A stretch of 64,000 nucleotides of DNA. Source: Annona cherimola (lineage: Eukaryota; Streptophyta; Magnoliopsida; Magnoliales; Annonaceae). Below the pieces are notes generated by a model that saw nothing but the letters and a program-made list of their open reading frames with translations, searched no databases and was not told the DNA's origin. This document shows, in pieces, positions 32,310 to 45,200 of the stretch (position 1 is its first letter; each line of letters opens with the position of its first letter). The stretch spans positions 14,231,399 through 14,295,398 of the forward strand of contig CM059977.1 of the NCBI GenBank assembly GCA_030490835.1. Direction: 5' to 3'. The position numbers were made by a program, and so were the translations under genes.

Positions 32310-34558
32310 GTGGAGCTTTAGAGCAATGTCTCATTCAGATACGTTGTTATTTACGTTGTTAGATTTACTTGAGCAAAATTTTCAAAAATATATACTTACA
32401 ATGACTTGATTGTAAGATAAAAAATCAAAAAAAAAATCACATTTAATCCTAATAAAAAAATGCATTATCCAAGTATGTGTAAAATCAAGGTAATAAAATT
32501 ATTTACATATCAACTTAAACATTCTTTTTTTATGAAATCAATTTAAAAATTCTTCATTCAACATATAAAGCTCCAAAAAAATTTGTACGTGCATGAATGA
32601 CTCTACAAATTATGATAGTTTTTAAATGTTTATATAGATTTTAAGTGTTTTTTTATACCCAAAATCCCTATTAAAACGATTTTTAGTTGTATGATAAAAT
32701 AAATAATGCTAAGCAATGTACCCATGAATTTTGATTTAAGCATCAAAGTGGCCATCTAAGAGGGAAACCTCGGGTTTACCGGCAGAGGTCCCTAATTTAA
32801 TACATTAAGGTAAACATAATGAATATTTCATGTCAAAATTAGAAATTATTGGGTTATGATTCAAAATATGGCTTTCTTATGTATTTGCCCTCACATGATT
32901 TTTTTGTTGTGGCTGGTCCAAGCCTTCAAAATCAAACTAATTTTTTAGATTATGGGCTATATTTATTTACATTCACAACTTTTTATCTAAAACTTTTCAT
33001 TGTACATAATTGTCTTATTTTTTATTTATTTCATCACATCTTTTTATATAACTATTATACTTCGCAATCATGCCTACATAACCACTCATATAACTAACCT
33101 ATCTATTTTAACTTAATTCTCTTTACTCATTATTACACGTATCAAATCACGTCATTTTCTCTTATTTCAAAAATAAGAGCGCTTCTATAAAACATCTCCT
33201 CTATGTAATTCTTTCCATTTTTAATATCTAGATAGTTGATAAAAAATTTACTTCATTTATTATATTTAACATCATTTATATTATCATGAAAATCTCTTTA
33301 GTTGTCTAGTATCACTGTATGTGGGTCTCATTTATAAACGTGTAAAATCAACGTAATAAAATGATTTAGTATTAAATATTAATTTTTTAATAGTATTTTC
33401 AACATCTAAACTATCTAAAATATCATAAATATGTGAATAAATAATTCTATAAAGTATTACTACATTCTAATACATAAGTGAATGGATCTAAGCATTTTTT
33501 CTTAATTTACAAATAAATGTACTTATTTTTTAGCAAATATGGCCTATGAGCATATTGGATTTGGATAAAATTTGATCTCTTAGCTAAACAAATATGTTAA
33601 ATATAATGAATAAATTAGATTTTTCACCTTAAAATATCAAAATGAAGGGATATGGAACTGCTTCTATAATCCGATTATATAGAAGTGGACCTGTTTCAAA
33701 AATTAAACAAACTTTCTAAACACACCCTATATTTAATATATTAAGACAAGTATAATGAATGGCTTAAATCAGTTAAAGAAAATTTTCGGTTATAATTCAA
33801 AACAGCATGCTCTTTTTTAAAAAATTAATCAAGCCTAAAAAAATTATCCAGGTGCAGAAAAAAAAAAAGAGAACTCATCATGTGCAAACAAACTGCTTCA
33901 TAATTACAGTACTATCCGCTGCAAAATGAGCCCTACACATATTAAATATAATAGTACTTTACACAATCATTCATTTATATAAAAATTATACTTTAAATGG
34001 TTTAAATGTTGTAAATATCATCTTAAACTTAATATTTATATTAAATTATTTTATTACATTGATTTTGTACCATTTTAAGATGAGGCCCATATACATGTTG
34101 GATTTGGATGTAAATTGGTATACTAATAAAATGAATAATTCTAAATACATTGAGTGGAGTAGATTTCCTATTCATGATCAAGTAGTCCCCACAGTAATTA
34201 CGGTGCAATCCAAATGCACTTGATTATTTTTCATATATATTAATTTTCATTTACCATTGTCCAACGTCCAAACAAGCCCAAAACATGAAGACGTCACACC
34301 AACCTTTCCAAGATGCCTGAGATTCACATTGCCAGAAAAAACATGTTCATAACAATCAATCCCTTCTGTTAACAAAAAAAAGAAAATAAACATCCACTAA
34401 GCCAGAAAAATCCAATATCAGCCAGCTTTTTAATTTAGGATCATATCCAAAATGGGACAACTGGGTGCTGTCATCCTTTGTCAGTGGAAAAATCCAGCAT
34501 CAGCAACATTCCTCTGAGTTGTCATTCAAGAATCTCAATTTCCTGCGCCCTCTCCCAG
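32310..34558. other. AT-rich intergenic DNA with several repeat copies
   Basis: No gene seen. Parts of 32950-33215 match the AT-rich MITE family in reverse (ATATAACTATTATACTTCGCAATCA). Parts of 33230-33560 and 33900-34100 belong to a second AT-rich family that also occurs at 41.0 and 47.3 kb. The region ends in the 3' flank of the DUF2431 gene. Confidence 0.45.
33300..33560 (+). repeat. AT-rich dispersed repeat, family B, copy 1
   Basis: It shares an ordered set of words with 41020-41240: GTCTCATTTATAAA, GTAAAATCAACGTAATAAAATG, TAAAGTATTACTACATTCTAAT, TACAAATAAATGTACTT. Copies near 33.9 and 47.3 kb are in the opposite orientation. Confidence 0.5.
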
Positions 34559-36399
34559 TCACAGCTGGGGGCATGGGATCATTCTTCCAAGATGATGTGC
34601 TGATCCCAAAATACTCAGATGATGAGGAGGTTGTTCAAGGCACCTTTTGTAGCCAGGAACTAATATTCTTCCTGACCAACCGTCCCTGTTTTCATAGGCA
34701 TCATAATGACTATTTGGCATGTAAGCCGCAGCAGCATGATGAGAGCAGTCATTTCTACCATAAATTTCGATATCATTATCTTGGAGTTGTGATGACAAAG
34801 AATGGCTGCTGCTGGTCCTCGAGACTCCCAAGGCCCACAGTGGCAGATGATAATCGCTTCCCTTATTTGTAGCACCTGAATTCACTTCTTGGTCTACAAC
34901 TTCAGATGCATTTGGAGGAATGATGCCAGAAGAACCCTTGTAATAGGCAATGGATGGATGGGATGATGGCGGGGTATTGTTTCTAGTATAAATTCTTGGA
35001 CCTGTAATTTGGTTGATAGGAGGATGGAATGATGACGGTACATTGCTTCTGGTGTAAATGAATGGATCTGTAATTCGGCTGATGGGAGGAGGATGGAATG
35101 ATGGCGGCGTAATGCTTCTAGTATAAATGTTTGGATTTGTAATGCGGCCGGTGGGAGGCATTCCTTTTATGGACAATTTATGAGTTGCTGATATTGCATC
35201 CATTTTGATGGAAATTCTTGGGTTCCCAAATTGGAATTCAACGAAACACTGCTGCGCGTTGTTATGATGTTCTGGTGGCTGAATTTGCAGACCCCCTTCT
35301 ATGGTTCCAGGCATATCATCGAGGACAAGGAGTGACCCTTCATGCATGTAGCAACCCCTCATCTTTGCTTGCTTCTGCTTCTTCTTGATTTGGTGGCTAC
35401 CTATGATTCCGAATTTGAATGTGCTGCATTCTCCTAAAGGGAAAGGTGCATCGGAACTTGGCCCATCCCCTCTTTTATTGCTGTAGCCTGGGTAGTCCGA
35501 CTTTTGAAACTCAACGCATTCAAGCAGGTCTAGGCAACATTTGGAAGCAAGTTCTTCCAATTTCCAGCAGCAGAAGGGTTTTGTTGTCTTGTGGTTGACA
35601 TGGACCTCTCCATAAGGTCTAAGCATTTGACTGGCACACTTGAAGAAATCTCTCACTAGCTTCCTATGCAACCTAAGGAATAAGCAGATCCAAAAAAAAA
35701 AAAAAAAGATAGATTCTGATAAATGTTTTTATAACAAAAATTACAAACATCCAAGTTGCTCGTGTTCTCCATATGGGTAAGACTAGAAATCTGCGAGAAA
35801 AGAAATACCTAAGCTGATGTGGTTGATCCTCCTTTCCGTGGAAACCTGCATGAGGAAAGTTGAAAACTATCCTGTCGAACTTCCTCATCCTTAAATCGGT
35901 ATGAAGTTTCATCCTTGTTGCATCAACTCCATGCAACAACGTTGCTCCCAGCCTCTCTAATTCCCCTAAATTTGACCTTGCACCTCTGTATTTTCTCACC
36001 ACGACGTCTGGTTGAGAGAAACATCTATGGAGTCAGAATGAGGGAAAAATTTTTTTGGGCGTTCATTCAAATTTATTCATAGCCACCAAATAAACCAGTT
36101 CATTAAAGTCCTTCTAAAGTCCAAAGTCCAAACCAATCAAAAAAATGAAAGAAAAATGCCAGCATTAATTATTTTTTGTTTTTTAAAAAAGTAATATTGT
36201 GAAAAGATGGAGAGACATATTTACCTTGCCCATCAAGAGAAGTGGCAACGATGTTGGAGGCAGATCCAAATGAACGCGCAAGACACATGGAGAAAGAAAA
36301 ATCGCCTTCCCCCACTAAAAGTATATGGTGAGACGATGAGTAGTGCTGAACCCATTTCACAGAATCTTCTTCCTTCATCTTCAGATTCTCCTCACTCAT
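34559..36399 (-). CDS. DUF2431 / BMT5-like Rossmann methyltransferase (At4g26485-like)
   Basis: Three exons, 36399-36225, 36007-35809 and 35672-34559, join in frame at GT-AG sites into 495 residues. The DUF2431 domain (about 24-190) has ILLVGEGDFSFS at 26-37, the glycine-rich SAM-binding loop, then LERLGATLLHGVDATRMKL (75-93), KFDRIVFNFPHAGFHG (101-116) and GEVHVNHKTTKPFCCWKLEE in exon 3. The fold is shared with yeast Bmt5, which methylates N3 of a uridine in 25S rRNA; plant members are mostly uncharacterised. The long C-terminal part has three repeats of about 26 residues (about 298-365) with the pattern I(T)xPxIYTRSxxPxSFHPP. The ATG at 36399 fits the family start. The exon-1 donor is AAG|GTAAAT and the exon-2 donor is TAG|GTATTT; acceptors are CCAG and TTAG. 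Confidence 0.9.
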
Positions 36400-37657
36400 T
36401 TTGTAAACGCGAAAAATAAGACGTAGGAAACGGCGGTACGATATCTTGCGGGCATCGTTTTTCCAGTCCTTATAAACATCCCCTTTCCAAGGGACGTTGA
36501 AAATTGAATTTTAAAATTTTGACCGTTGATGGGGCTCGTTCAATGCCTAGTCGGAAGGATAGAAAGAAGCTTGAATATGATAGAATTGCGATTATTAATT
36601 ATGTAAGCAGAACCGCTCAATTTATAAGAATATTCACGGTTAGTTTTTTATATATAATATGCTAGGAGTAGTGATTAAGAGTAAAATAAATAAAGCTAAA
36701 ATAGATAAAATATTTGTATCGAGAGATTCTAAGGCTAACAGTAGAGTAAGACGATTGTATTGAAAAGGATGTGGAAATTTATGAAAAAATTTTATTTTTA
36801 TTGTTTATCAAACATACCTTAAATTTTATACATTGTGACATGTGTTTCATTTACTTACGAACATCCAGCGAAATAGAAGAAAAGGCTAAGTAAGAACAAG
36901 AAAGCAAAGTTAGCTTCCCTTTAAGCATGTGAAAGCACCACTTTGAAAGTGATATTTGCTATCCTCATTGATACTTAGGGTATTTGCTTTCAGGATATAA
37001 AATTTTAAAAAAATACCAAATAAAGAAAGCAGCTTTTTTTGGGCACTAGAAAACTTATCACGAACAACTTCTCAATATTACCTTAAGATTGTTAGGTAGG
37101 ATACAAAACTATAGAAACAGAGAATAAGAAAGCAAATTAAATCTCATAGCATTGTCTAAAGATTATTAAGGGTGGCAAGCACAGGCATAGCATGCAAAAC
37201 CAATTTGAGTCGGACAAGAACATTATACATGTTCTGAATTTTATGCGCAACGTAATTCATGCCACATAAGGATTTTATGCGTTGGTTGCAAAAAAGTAAT
37301 CCACTTTAGCACAAACCAATCCACAAAAAACCAGTGCATTTCCATCAGTGATGGTGCTTTGCAAGCTATTATAGATTTGTCATGTATCAAACTAAAAACC
37401 AAAAATCACCGTTTCATAAATACCGAACCCAAATAATCTGTTTACAGGAAAATTCATTTACTGCCATCGCTTTAAATCTTTTATTTAATAAGTAATACTA
37501 CATTAAGTCGATGAAGCGTTTTTATTTGAGTTAATCTTGATAATTTCATGAATTCAATTCATCGGGAATATAATTAAGAATTATTTCATGGTGATATTCA
37601 TATTGTCCTTTAAGTTCCGCAAATTTTCTTATTCGACCTCAAGATTAATAAATACTT
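36400..37657. other. Upstream region of the DUF2431 gene and AT-rich intergenic DNA
   Basis: The promoter of the minus-strand gene should lie just after 36400; no TATA box is obvious. A degenerate AT-rich MITE-like copy (AAAATAAATAAAGCTAAAAT to TGTTTATCAAACATACC) occupies about 36655-36825. Nothing else is recognised. Confidence 0.4.
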
Positions 37658-37723
37658 TGTTTCCGGCCCTGTTCAGATCTTCCAATTAAATGTTTCCGGC
37701 CCTGTTCAGATCTTCCAATTAAA
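37658..37723. repeat. Perfect 33-bp tandem duplication
   Basis: Two adjacent identical units, each starting TGTTTCCGGCCCTGTTCAG and ending CCAATTAAA, occur at 37658-37690 and 37691-37723. Perfect identity suggests a recent slippage event at the border of an AT-rich repeat (about 37691-37900). Confidence 0.85.
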
Positions 37724-37929
37724 TTGAATGGAATGAGGTGTCGATGAAAGAGTAGTTATTATGTACTGGAAAATGAAATATTATTTTACGAATGAAAAAA
37801 TTATATTGAATGGAGAAAATATCTATATTTATATATTTTTAAAATGAAAAAAAATTTAAAAGAAAATATTTTGAAATTATGTGATTAGGTCCTCTGTTTC
37901 TGTAAAAAAAATTTATTTTTTATTGGAGT

Positions 37930-38117
37930 ATATTTTACAACATATCTCAAGACATATCACATTCAAAGTTCTGAGACAATTCTAACAATATTTCTAAAGG
38001 GAGACCACCAGCTCCCAACCGAACAAGAAGGACCATACATGGCCCCATGGAAATTTTTGGTTCGAAATCCCATGCGGGATTCGAACACGCGACAGGCGGA
38101 ACGCGCCCGTCGGCCTG
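37930..38117 (-). repeat. SINE-like segment with a polymerase III B-box-like sequence
   Basis: In minus orientation GTTCGAATCCCGC (close to the B-box GGTTCGAATCC) is followed by a body and the tail CAGAACTTTGAATGTGATATG. A similar tail (TCTCAACACATATTATACTTTGAAG on the other strand) is found again near 39058-39115. An A box could not be placed and no target duplication was seen, so assignment to a SINE is tentative. Confidence 0.35.
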
Positions 38118-38880
38118 TTTCTGTAAATTTTTAAATGACATATTTGGGTGAAACCTTATTTATTTTGGTTCATCTTGATGATTTAATGGCAACATCAATC
38201 TATCTATTATATTGTATTTAAAATGATTTATTTAATTAGCTGAAAAAAATTCTATACTAATATTCGATACTAATATTAATTTTAAAGTTGAATTTCAAGT
38301 CTAAAATTAAAACTAAGTTCATATTTGTCTCTTCCATTAATTATTTTCCTACCCACGTCTATTACTTCTAACTTGAAAAATTTTACAAACGTAGGAGGGA
38401 ATATGAAATTGTTAAACTTAATTTTAAATAATATCAAATGCATTTTAAATAATATTAAATAAAATTAAGTTAATCCTTCATATTTTGTGACTGTCTAAGG
38501 TGGCTGTGGATTGTGATCTTCTCTCAAGCGGACGATGATCCATATATGGCTCGATTCAATTGACTTTTATACTACAAGTAATTATTAACCTCCTCTCAAG
38601 TTTAAATGTTGACTATGGGAACTTACATGACCTTTCAAAGAATACGATTTAAATAAAATAAAATAAAACGATGCGTGGGTGCCTCTTTGCATGCTTTGAA
38701 GTTGGGATGTTAATTAATAGTCAACTTGCCAACTTGCCCATCTAATCCATTTATAAATGAGTTTAGGTTAAAATTTTCTAATAAATAATTTATGATCTAT
38801 AAATCTATTCAATCGTTTAATTAAATAAATGAATTATGGTATTTTATAATTTATTCAACCTATTTAATTCATTAAAGTCT
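38118..38880. other. AT-rich intergenic DNA
   Basis: No gene, no clear repeat border. Confidence 0.35.
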
Positions 38881-38914
38881 TGTGTGTGTGTGTGTGTATA
38901 TATACACACACACC
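38881..38914. repeat. Self-complementary (TG)n(TA)n(CA)n microsatellite
   Basis: A TG run passes into TATATATA and then a CA run, so the locus is one palindrome able to form a hairpin or cruciform and a candidate for Z-DNA-like structure. It is expected to vary in length. Confidence 0.85.
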
Positions 38915-40027
38915 GTAAACCCTAAAGCTTATTTTTTCCCTTATTTGTCGCTTTTGCTACTAATCGCTTCTCTTGTCATATACAATCTACACTTAGCTTT
39001 TCTGTTCAACACCTATTTGTACCTTACGAGTACAATTTTTTTTTTGATTGGTACAATTACATATATCTCAACACATATTATACTTTGAAGATCTGAGACA
39101 TTCTTACAAATATAAGGGACACATGTTACGAGTACAATTGCATGTTCGTCTTCTCTCAAGAGTAACAGTATCTCCCTCCTCTTCCCTCCCTCTCCTTTTT
39201 CGATCTTCCTCTCCATTAATCTCTCTCTGTTAACATTTCCTCTCTCTTACTCTTCTCAAATTTGTCATGCCGGTCACTACCAACAATTTATCTTCTACAA
39301 GAACCAGTCCCAACATTATCGCCACCTAATGTTTCTCTCGCTATTACCCCTACCACTGTCCAACCCTCTCACTGTCACCCCAATTGATAAGTATACTTTT
39401 ACATTTTACTTATTTTGACTAGTGGGTTGAAAAAGTAGTAAATCTGGTAATTTCATAAAATATTGTGTTCTATAAATAAATACATTCTATTAGAGCATTT
39501 GGTTTCAAGCCAAAAAAATTTCATGTATGTTAATTTTGAGTTTTTTAGTACAATTTCGGTTACCAAGATTGTAAATTAGTAGCTTGATGATTTGTCTATA
39601 ACAAATATATATAACTCGTTAACAACCTACCAATTTATTTATTAAATAAGCTATAAATATATTAGAGTTGAAGCTTTTTAAATGAATTAATAACTAAATT
39701 AAAGTTAAAAATTTTAAGATAAATTAAGATTAAGATTAGACTTGCACCTGTTCAACTCCATTCGTTAATACTTATCACATGAATCTCAAAATTCGAAGGT
39801 GATTTGTGATTTAAAGTAGACTTATTCACGAGATTGAAGACAATTCTCATATGATGAATAAAACTTGGTTGATTGGGTTCACATGATAGTTGATACTACA
39901 GTCTACACATATCTAACGCACCATATGTTGTAATTCTGCAAATGCCACGTCGGTCATGGGATAAATTTGTCATTTCTGTTTTGCACGATTGGTGTTGTTG
40001 ATGTCATTGGCCAAATTTGTTTAATAA
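38915..40027. other. Intergenic DNA
   Basis: Short frames at 38882-39233 overlap on both strands and have no domain. A short SINE-tail-like match lies at 39058-39115. Nothing else is seen. Confidence 0.35.
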
Positions 40028-40292
40028 GAGCTCGTTTGGTAATGTGTAAAATTGTAAGATTGTAAAAAATAATGGAAAATGAAAAAGAGAATATTTTGAT
40101 AAATGTGTGATTGACAGGAAATTATAGGAGATATAATTGGAATAAATAAGTTTGTTGTATGTAGTTGGTAAGAAAAATAATTGAAATGTAACGGTAAAAG
40201 TAGAAAACATAATATGATTAACACAGCAATGATTGGCCTTAAGAAACCAAATCTCATGGTTTCCCTAAGTTGCGCGTTAACAAACATGCCCC
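40028..40292. mobile_element. MITE-like element with GAGC/GGGC...GTTTG termini
   Basis: The left end GAGCTCGTTTGGTAATG and the reverse of the right end GGGCATGTTTGTTAACG agree at about 13 of 17 positions. The body resembles the reverse of 56110-56265, sharing TTTCAATTATTTTTCTTA and ATTTATTTCA-type words. No clean target duplication was found. The open frames on the minus strand are AT-rich chance frames. Confidence 0.5.
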
Positions 40293-40816
40293 AAATCTAT
40301 GTGACCGTTAAAATATAATAATCTATTAAATTTAATTAAGTCTGATCAACAAATTTCAGTGAGCATCTGTAAACACGTCCATTTAGTAGTCGCAAGACCC
40401 TTTTATATTTATCAATGCATTTTAAATGAATTTAATATCTACTAAGACTTAATCGAATATGATCAGATCAAGCTCGATCATATTCATATGAGTGTCTACA
40501 TTTTGTAGTGAAATCCAGGCGAAAAATCCTCAAATTTAAAATATAATTTTGCGCCTACCTGCAAAAGGGTATATACTACACACATGTGATGCGCTACCCG
40601 TTGATTTTCAAGTTCTTCCTACTCTAGTCTCCAATGTGAGAACTTCTAGAAAAATGGGACATGCATGGATTACGACAGTTAGAGACTGTCTTAAGAGAAC
40701 AGTTCTTGAACCTTGTAAAGCTGCAATGGTATGCTGCTTTCCAATGCATCATTTATTATATTTTGTATCATTTACATTGGAAATCTGATCTCGTTAGTTT
40801 GGCTAACAGGATCGAT
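40293..40816. other. Intergenic DNA
   Basis: A 79-codon frame at 40549-40788 has no recognisable domain. Nothing else is seen. Confidence 0.3.
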
Positions 40817-41001
40817 TGTTAGCCTAGGCTAAAAACTCATTTTTTATTTCTTAATTTTTTAATAAAATTGTTAATCTTAGAGATATGCACATTTTTTTGA
40901 ATTTTAAACACATACATATTTTAGTCGTGTTCAACCGTTAAAATGTTTAAAACTACCCTTACAAAAAATTTAAAAAATTTAGTTTTTAGCCTAGGTTAAC
41001 A
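40817..41001. mobile_element. Small MITE with 21-bp terminal inverted repeats
   Basis: The left end TGTTAGCCTAGGCTAAAAACT and the reverse of the right end TGTTAACCTAGGCTAAAAACT differ at one base. Length is 185 bp with an AT-rich centre. The flanks GGATCGAT and GCATCATT are only loosely alike. The GCCTAGGCTAA core is similar to the ends of the long hairpin at 51.9 kb (GCCTGGGCTAATAG). Confidence 0.6.
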
Positions 41002-41017
41002 GCATCATTGTGCATGA

Positions 41018-41240
41018 GTCCCACTTATAAAGATTTAAAATTAATATAATAAAATTGCTTGATGCTAAATATCAATTTTAAAATTTTATTTTCAATAGCT
41101 AAATCATTTTAAAATATCATTGCTATGCCAATAAATTATTATATAAAGTATTATTACAATCTAATGTACATGTGAATATTTAAGTACTTTTCATAATTTG
41201 CAAATAAAAATATTTCTTAAAGTAAATGTGGGTCATGTAG
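41018..41240 (+). repeat. AT-rich dispersed repeat, family B, copy 2
   Basis: It has words in the same order as 33300-33560: GAGTCCCACTTATAAA, TTAATATAATAAAATTG, ATAAAGTATTATTACAATCTAATG, TTGCAAATAAAAATATTT. It begins right after the small MITE. Confidence 0.5.
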
Positions 41241-41702
41241 ATCCTTAATTTGCAGGGGTCTCTAACGCTTAGCAAATTATGGTATATACAATAGATAAAT
41301 AAATTTTTTATCAATTATCAAAGTTGAAGAATAAATAGGGTCATATAAAACTATTCTATAGCCTAATTATATTGAAGCATGACTTCTATTTCTCATGATT
41401 AAAACTGATTGTAAAATATATTGGTATATTTGGAGATGTAATTGAGTTTTGGTCGATCTATAACTGAATTGATCTAATATGATTTTAGGTAGATTAGAGT
41501 TCGAAGTTTTTAACCGCCGATACATTTACATGACACATTTAACCTGTACACTAAATGCATTGGTCATGATTTGAGCTTATCTAGCGCGTCAATTCGATAA
41601 TCCAACTTATTTAACCCAATGACTCATACTCGTAAGGAAATAGAATTAACATTCTTATTGATGCATATTTTATAAATTATGTGCAATTGTTATTGATGAA
41701 CA

Positions 41703-41815
41703 ATTATATTAGCTCGAGCTAAGCAATACCCCGCTTAACCCATCTCAAAAAACTTATTACAACAACTTTTTTTTACTTTTATCTTCATACGATTGTTTAT
41801 CTAAGTATATGCAAG
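41703..41815. mobile_element. Truncated arm of a long-hairpin MITE
   Basis: ATATTAGCTCGAGCTAAGCAATACCCCGCTTAACCCATCTCAAAAAAC corresponds in parts to the left arm of the hairpin at 51930-52350 (words CTATTAGCTCG, CTTAA-TTCACCTCAAAAAA, TTTATCTAAGTATAT). The matching second arm is missing or degraded. Confidence 0.5.
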
Positions 41816-42202
41816 GGACGAGACTTGAGTCCCAAACGTAGAGGGGCGTGAGTCCCGGTGTGAAGCCAACTGCACTAGCAGAGCTCACAGGGACATTTTA
41901 GTCACCTAAAAATGGCTAAAGTATCCATGTTTTTAAAAAATCAAGAACATATATATATACGCGTATAAAAAATTGTAAAATTTAGCTTATAGATTAAATA
42001 CGATTATATTAACAATTTTAAAAAAATAGAGTTTTGCACCCTAGTGCATTGAATCAGTTCTTGCTAAAAAGAACTTATGATTATGGCAGATGACCCCTAA
42101 ATCTTAATGAATGATGTGGACGTGACAAATTGCAAATACGAAGTTAGCAGAGAATCAAACACAAATCCGAAGAGAATCAGACTATTTTCAAGAATGAATG
42201 CT
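41816..42202. other. Intergenic DNA and probable 3' flank of the DUF616 gene
   Basis: No coding signal. The last 100 bases probably include the 3' untranslated region of the minus-strand gene. Confidence 0.35.
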
Positions 42203-45200
42203 TCATGCTACCAAGGGCTTCACCTTGCGCTTGTGGCCCATGCTGTTTACAAGATCTTTACGAGTACATACAGGGAACATATTGATCTTGACCACCTTCA
42301 GTCGCCTAAGAACATATGGGAAACTAAGCTGATCTCGAGATGTAAACCGCACCACTTCATTGAACCAAAGGCACATAAGTAAATTCGACAATGGTGTGTG
42401 CTCCCTCACAATGACAGATGCTTCAGATAGAGCTGCAGAGAGCATAAATCATGTGTCACAAAACCCACCAAATGAAAGTCATAAAGCAAGAGCCACAATC
42501 TGGGTGTGATGTAGATATTTTTAATAGGAAGGCATCAAGGGCAGAGACAACTTCCAATGTTGTGACATGCACACATTAAGATGCAAATATGTGAATTAAA
42601 TACTGATGGAATATGAAATGGTTCATTCCATAGGTTCTCAGATTTTTATTGAGTTTTATAAGCAATAATTTAAGTTCCAACATCAGTACCAGTGTCAGGG
42701 ACCAATCCTAGGGCCTACCTTGAGCATCCTAATTTATGGTGTCTGCTATGCTTGAACACTATGTCGATCACGGTGCAACCTATGAAGTATTGAATCCATG
42801 ACCAGGTACTGGCTTTTGGTACAAATTTCAGAGGCTTTGGTACAGAGACAAACTGATGCTTTAAAGGTCCAAGAATCAGTGGAATACTTAATTGTTAAAC
42901 CATCACATATGTCAACACTCACTCAAGTTAAAACATGAACCATACATGCGCACAGCTTGCACTCCGTTATACTGGGTGGCTAGAAATCACTTTGATGATT
43001 TACACCTGGTGTCAACTATGATTGTACACTTTGAACCAAGCCATGCTTTGGCCTTGCAAAATTTATGAATGAAAATAAGATCAAACGGCCAATAGTAGAG
43101 ACAAAGGATTAAGTTGCAAAAAATTCAGATCTAAAAGAAAATATATTCTACCGATCTTATTCAGGACCCATCCAGATGGCTCCAACACCATTCAGAGAAC
43201 GTATGTTCAACTGTGTCATGGATGCATTCAATATAGAGCTATCATCAGTTCCCACCATCCCAACAGAAATGCATAAGGATACAAATTTTTACCAGGGTGG
43301 TTATCCTGGCATGTGCCTAGCCATTAACACATGCATGAACAAAGATTATAGCAAACCTTTCTTGCCGTTAAACCTATTGTCATTAGGAAATCCATCTCGA
43401 CGGTATTGATTGAGCTGCATTTCAACCTCTTCTGGAGTAGCCTTGTGCTTCCTAACAATAGCATTCCCCTCATCATAGACATTACTCCGTGCTCCATGTT
43501 CTGAGATTGCGAGGACAGCGTTGGTACGCCAAAGAAGTGCTTCGAGGACACCTAGTGGATCCCTCCGGAATTGAGACTTCGAGTCCACCCAGATTGAGTA
43601 TCTTGCTTGAGGGAAGAGGCGATGGCTTAACATCTGAATTTAATGTGTGAGAATAAGAAATATTGGAAAATAATATTTTCAACAAATAGTAATTGGTGGC
43701 AAGAAAAAATAATATTATGTTGAGATCACTAATCCTTGATCATACTATATTTGGCATGTCTTTCTTTTCTTTTTCTTTTTGATGTTATAGGCATGTCTTT
43801 CTAAATCACTGCGTCTAGTGTATTTTCATTCAGAAGCTCAAGGTAAAATTCAGACAGGCATTCACAAAATGGCATTGTGGTATTACACATCAGTGACTGA
43901 TATGCATAAGATTGTTGACAGAAAAGCCTCAAGGCAACATCATCATTACCTTGGGGATTTTGCCATTCAAACGTTGATCCGTGAAAGGAAGATCCCTAAC
44001 AACGACAATCCTCCATTTCCCAATCATATGGGCCTCATCAATTTTCTTTCCCTCAGCTTCTTGAGTGGCATGAGTTATTTCATCCCAAAATGCCACATAG
44101 CAAACCTGGATCCCACGAAAAGCTTCACATGTTCAATAACACATAAAACATCAAGAATCAGCGAAAACTCCAATATTCAAGAAATATGATCAGCATCATC
44201 ACCTCTCTAAGAGATGCCTCTGTCATTCCAATAGGCTGATATAGATCATCTCCACCACCAAATGCACATGTAGATACCACAGCTTTGCAAGATTTCATGT
44301 AAGCTTTGTCCTCATCAGATATCTTAAAACCTCCAATATCACTGTAGAAACCACAATTCACCACAACAGTTTCATTCACCTGAAAAGTCATGTTTGCCCA
44401 ACAACAAATACAATGAATTGAAATACAGTAAAATCAACAATAGATAAAAGCGACAGCACTGGCATTGAAACAATTTTAGAGATAACCTCAATATTAGAAG
44501 CTAAAAACATCCTTTACAATGTTGTTGAAAGAAATAGTCAATGGCAAACAATTTTGAAGAATAAGGATGCAGATAAAAACCTTAAAACTTTCTTCTCTCT
44601 CTTCCATTGTTTGGTTTCCTGTGAATAAATTAAATCTGGTAGCTTCTGTTGATTGCCATGGCAGATGACCATCAACTCGGATCTTAGAATCTTCAGAACC
44701 TGATCTGTATACCACTCTATTAACTGGAAAATCAGGCTCTACTTTGACAGGGAACCCCAAGTGCTCAATTTGTTCAGGGGGCAGGATCTTCAAGCAAACT
44801 GATGCCATTCAAAGGGGAAACCAAATTCTTAATAAGCATTGATAGACACAGTTCAGCACACAAACCAACCATGAAAGTAACTGTTTATCCATTCCTCACA
44901 AAGTCACAAACTTAATATTTCAAAATCCAAGCTCATTGTCCATCTCAAAAGTATTTGTAACAAGTAAGCCTTTTCTTTCTTCTTTAGCAATTGGTGGTTC
45001 AAATCTGAATTGTAAACAAGCTTCATTCCACAAGTATTAGAATCTCAAACAACAAATGACAATATGCTTAACTTCTTTCCCAGTGCATCCAGACATCTAG
45101 TTGACTGATGGTGTGATGAAAATATTCGGTAAAGTTGTTTTACTCTTGCCCTCAACCATTTATTGCTAGGCACCATATGTAATGATTGCATTGAAGATCT

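Noticed and set aside
38050..38100. Possible tRNA gene (GTTCGAATCCC on the minus strand)
   Set aside because: No A box, no acceptor stem pairing and no anticodon arm could be placed; at most it is SINE-related.
40021..40287. An 88-codon Phe/Ile-rich frame resembling a membrane protein
   Set aside because: It lies in an AT-rich MITE-like element, and a similar frame appears in the related copy near 56.1 kb through shared repeat sequence.
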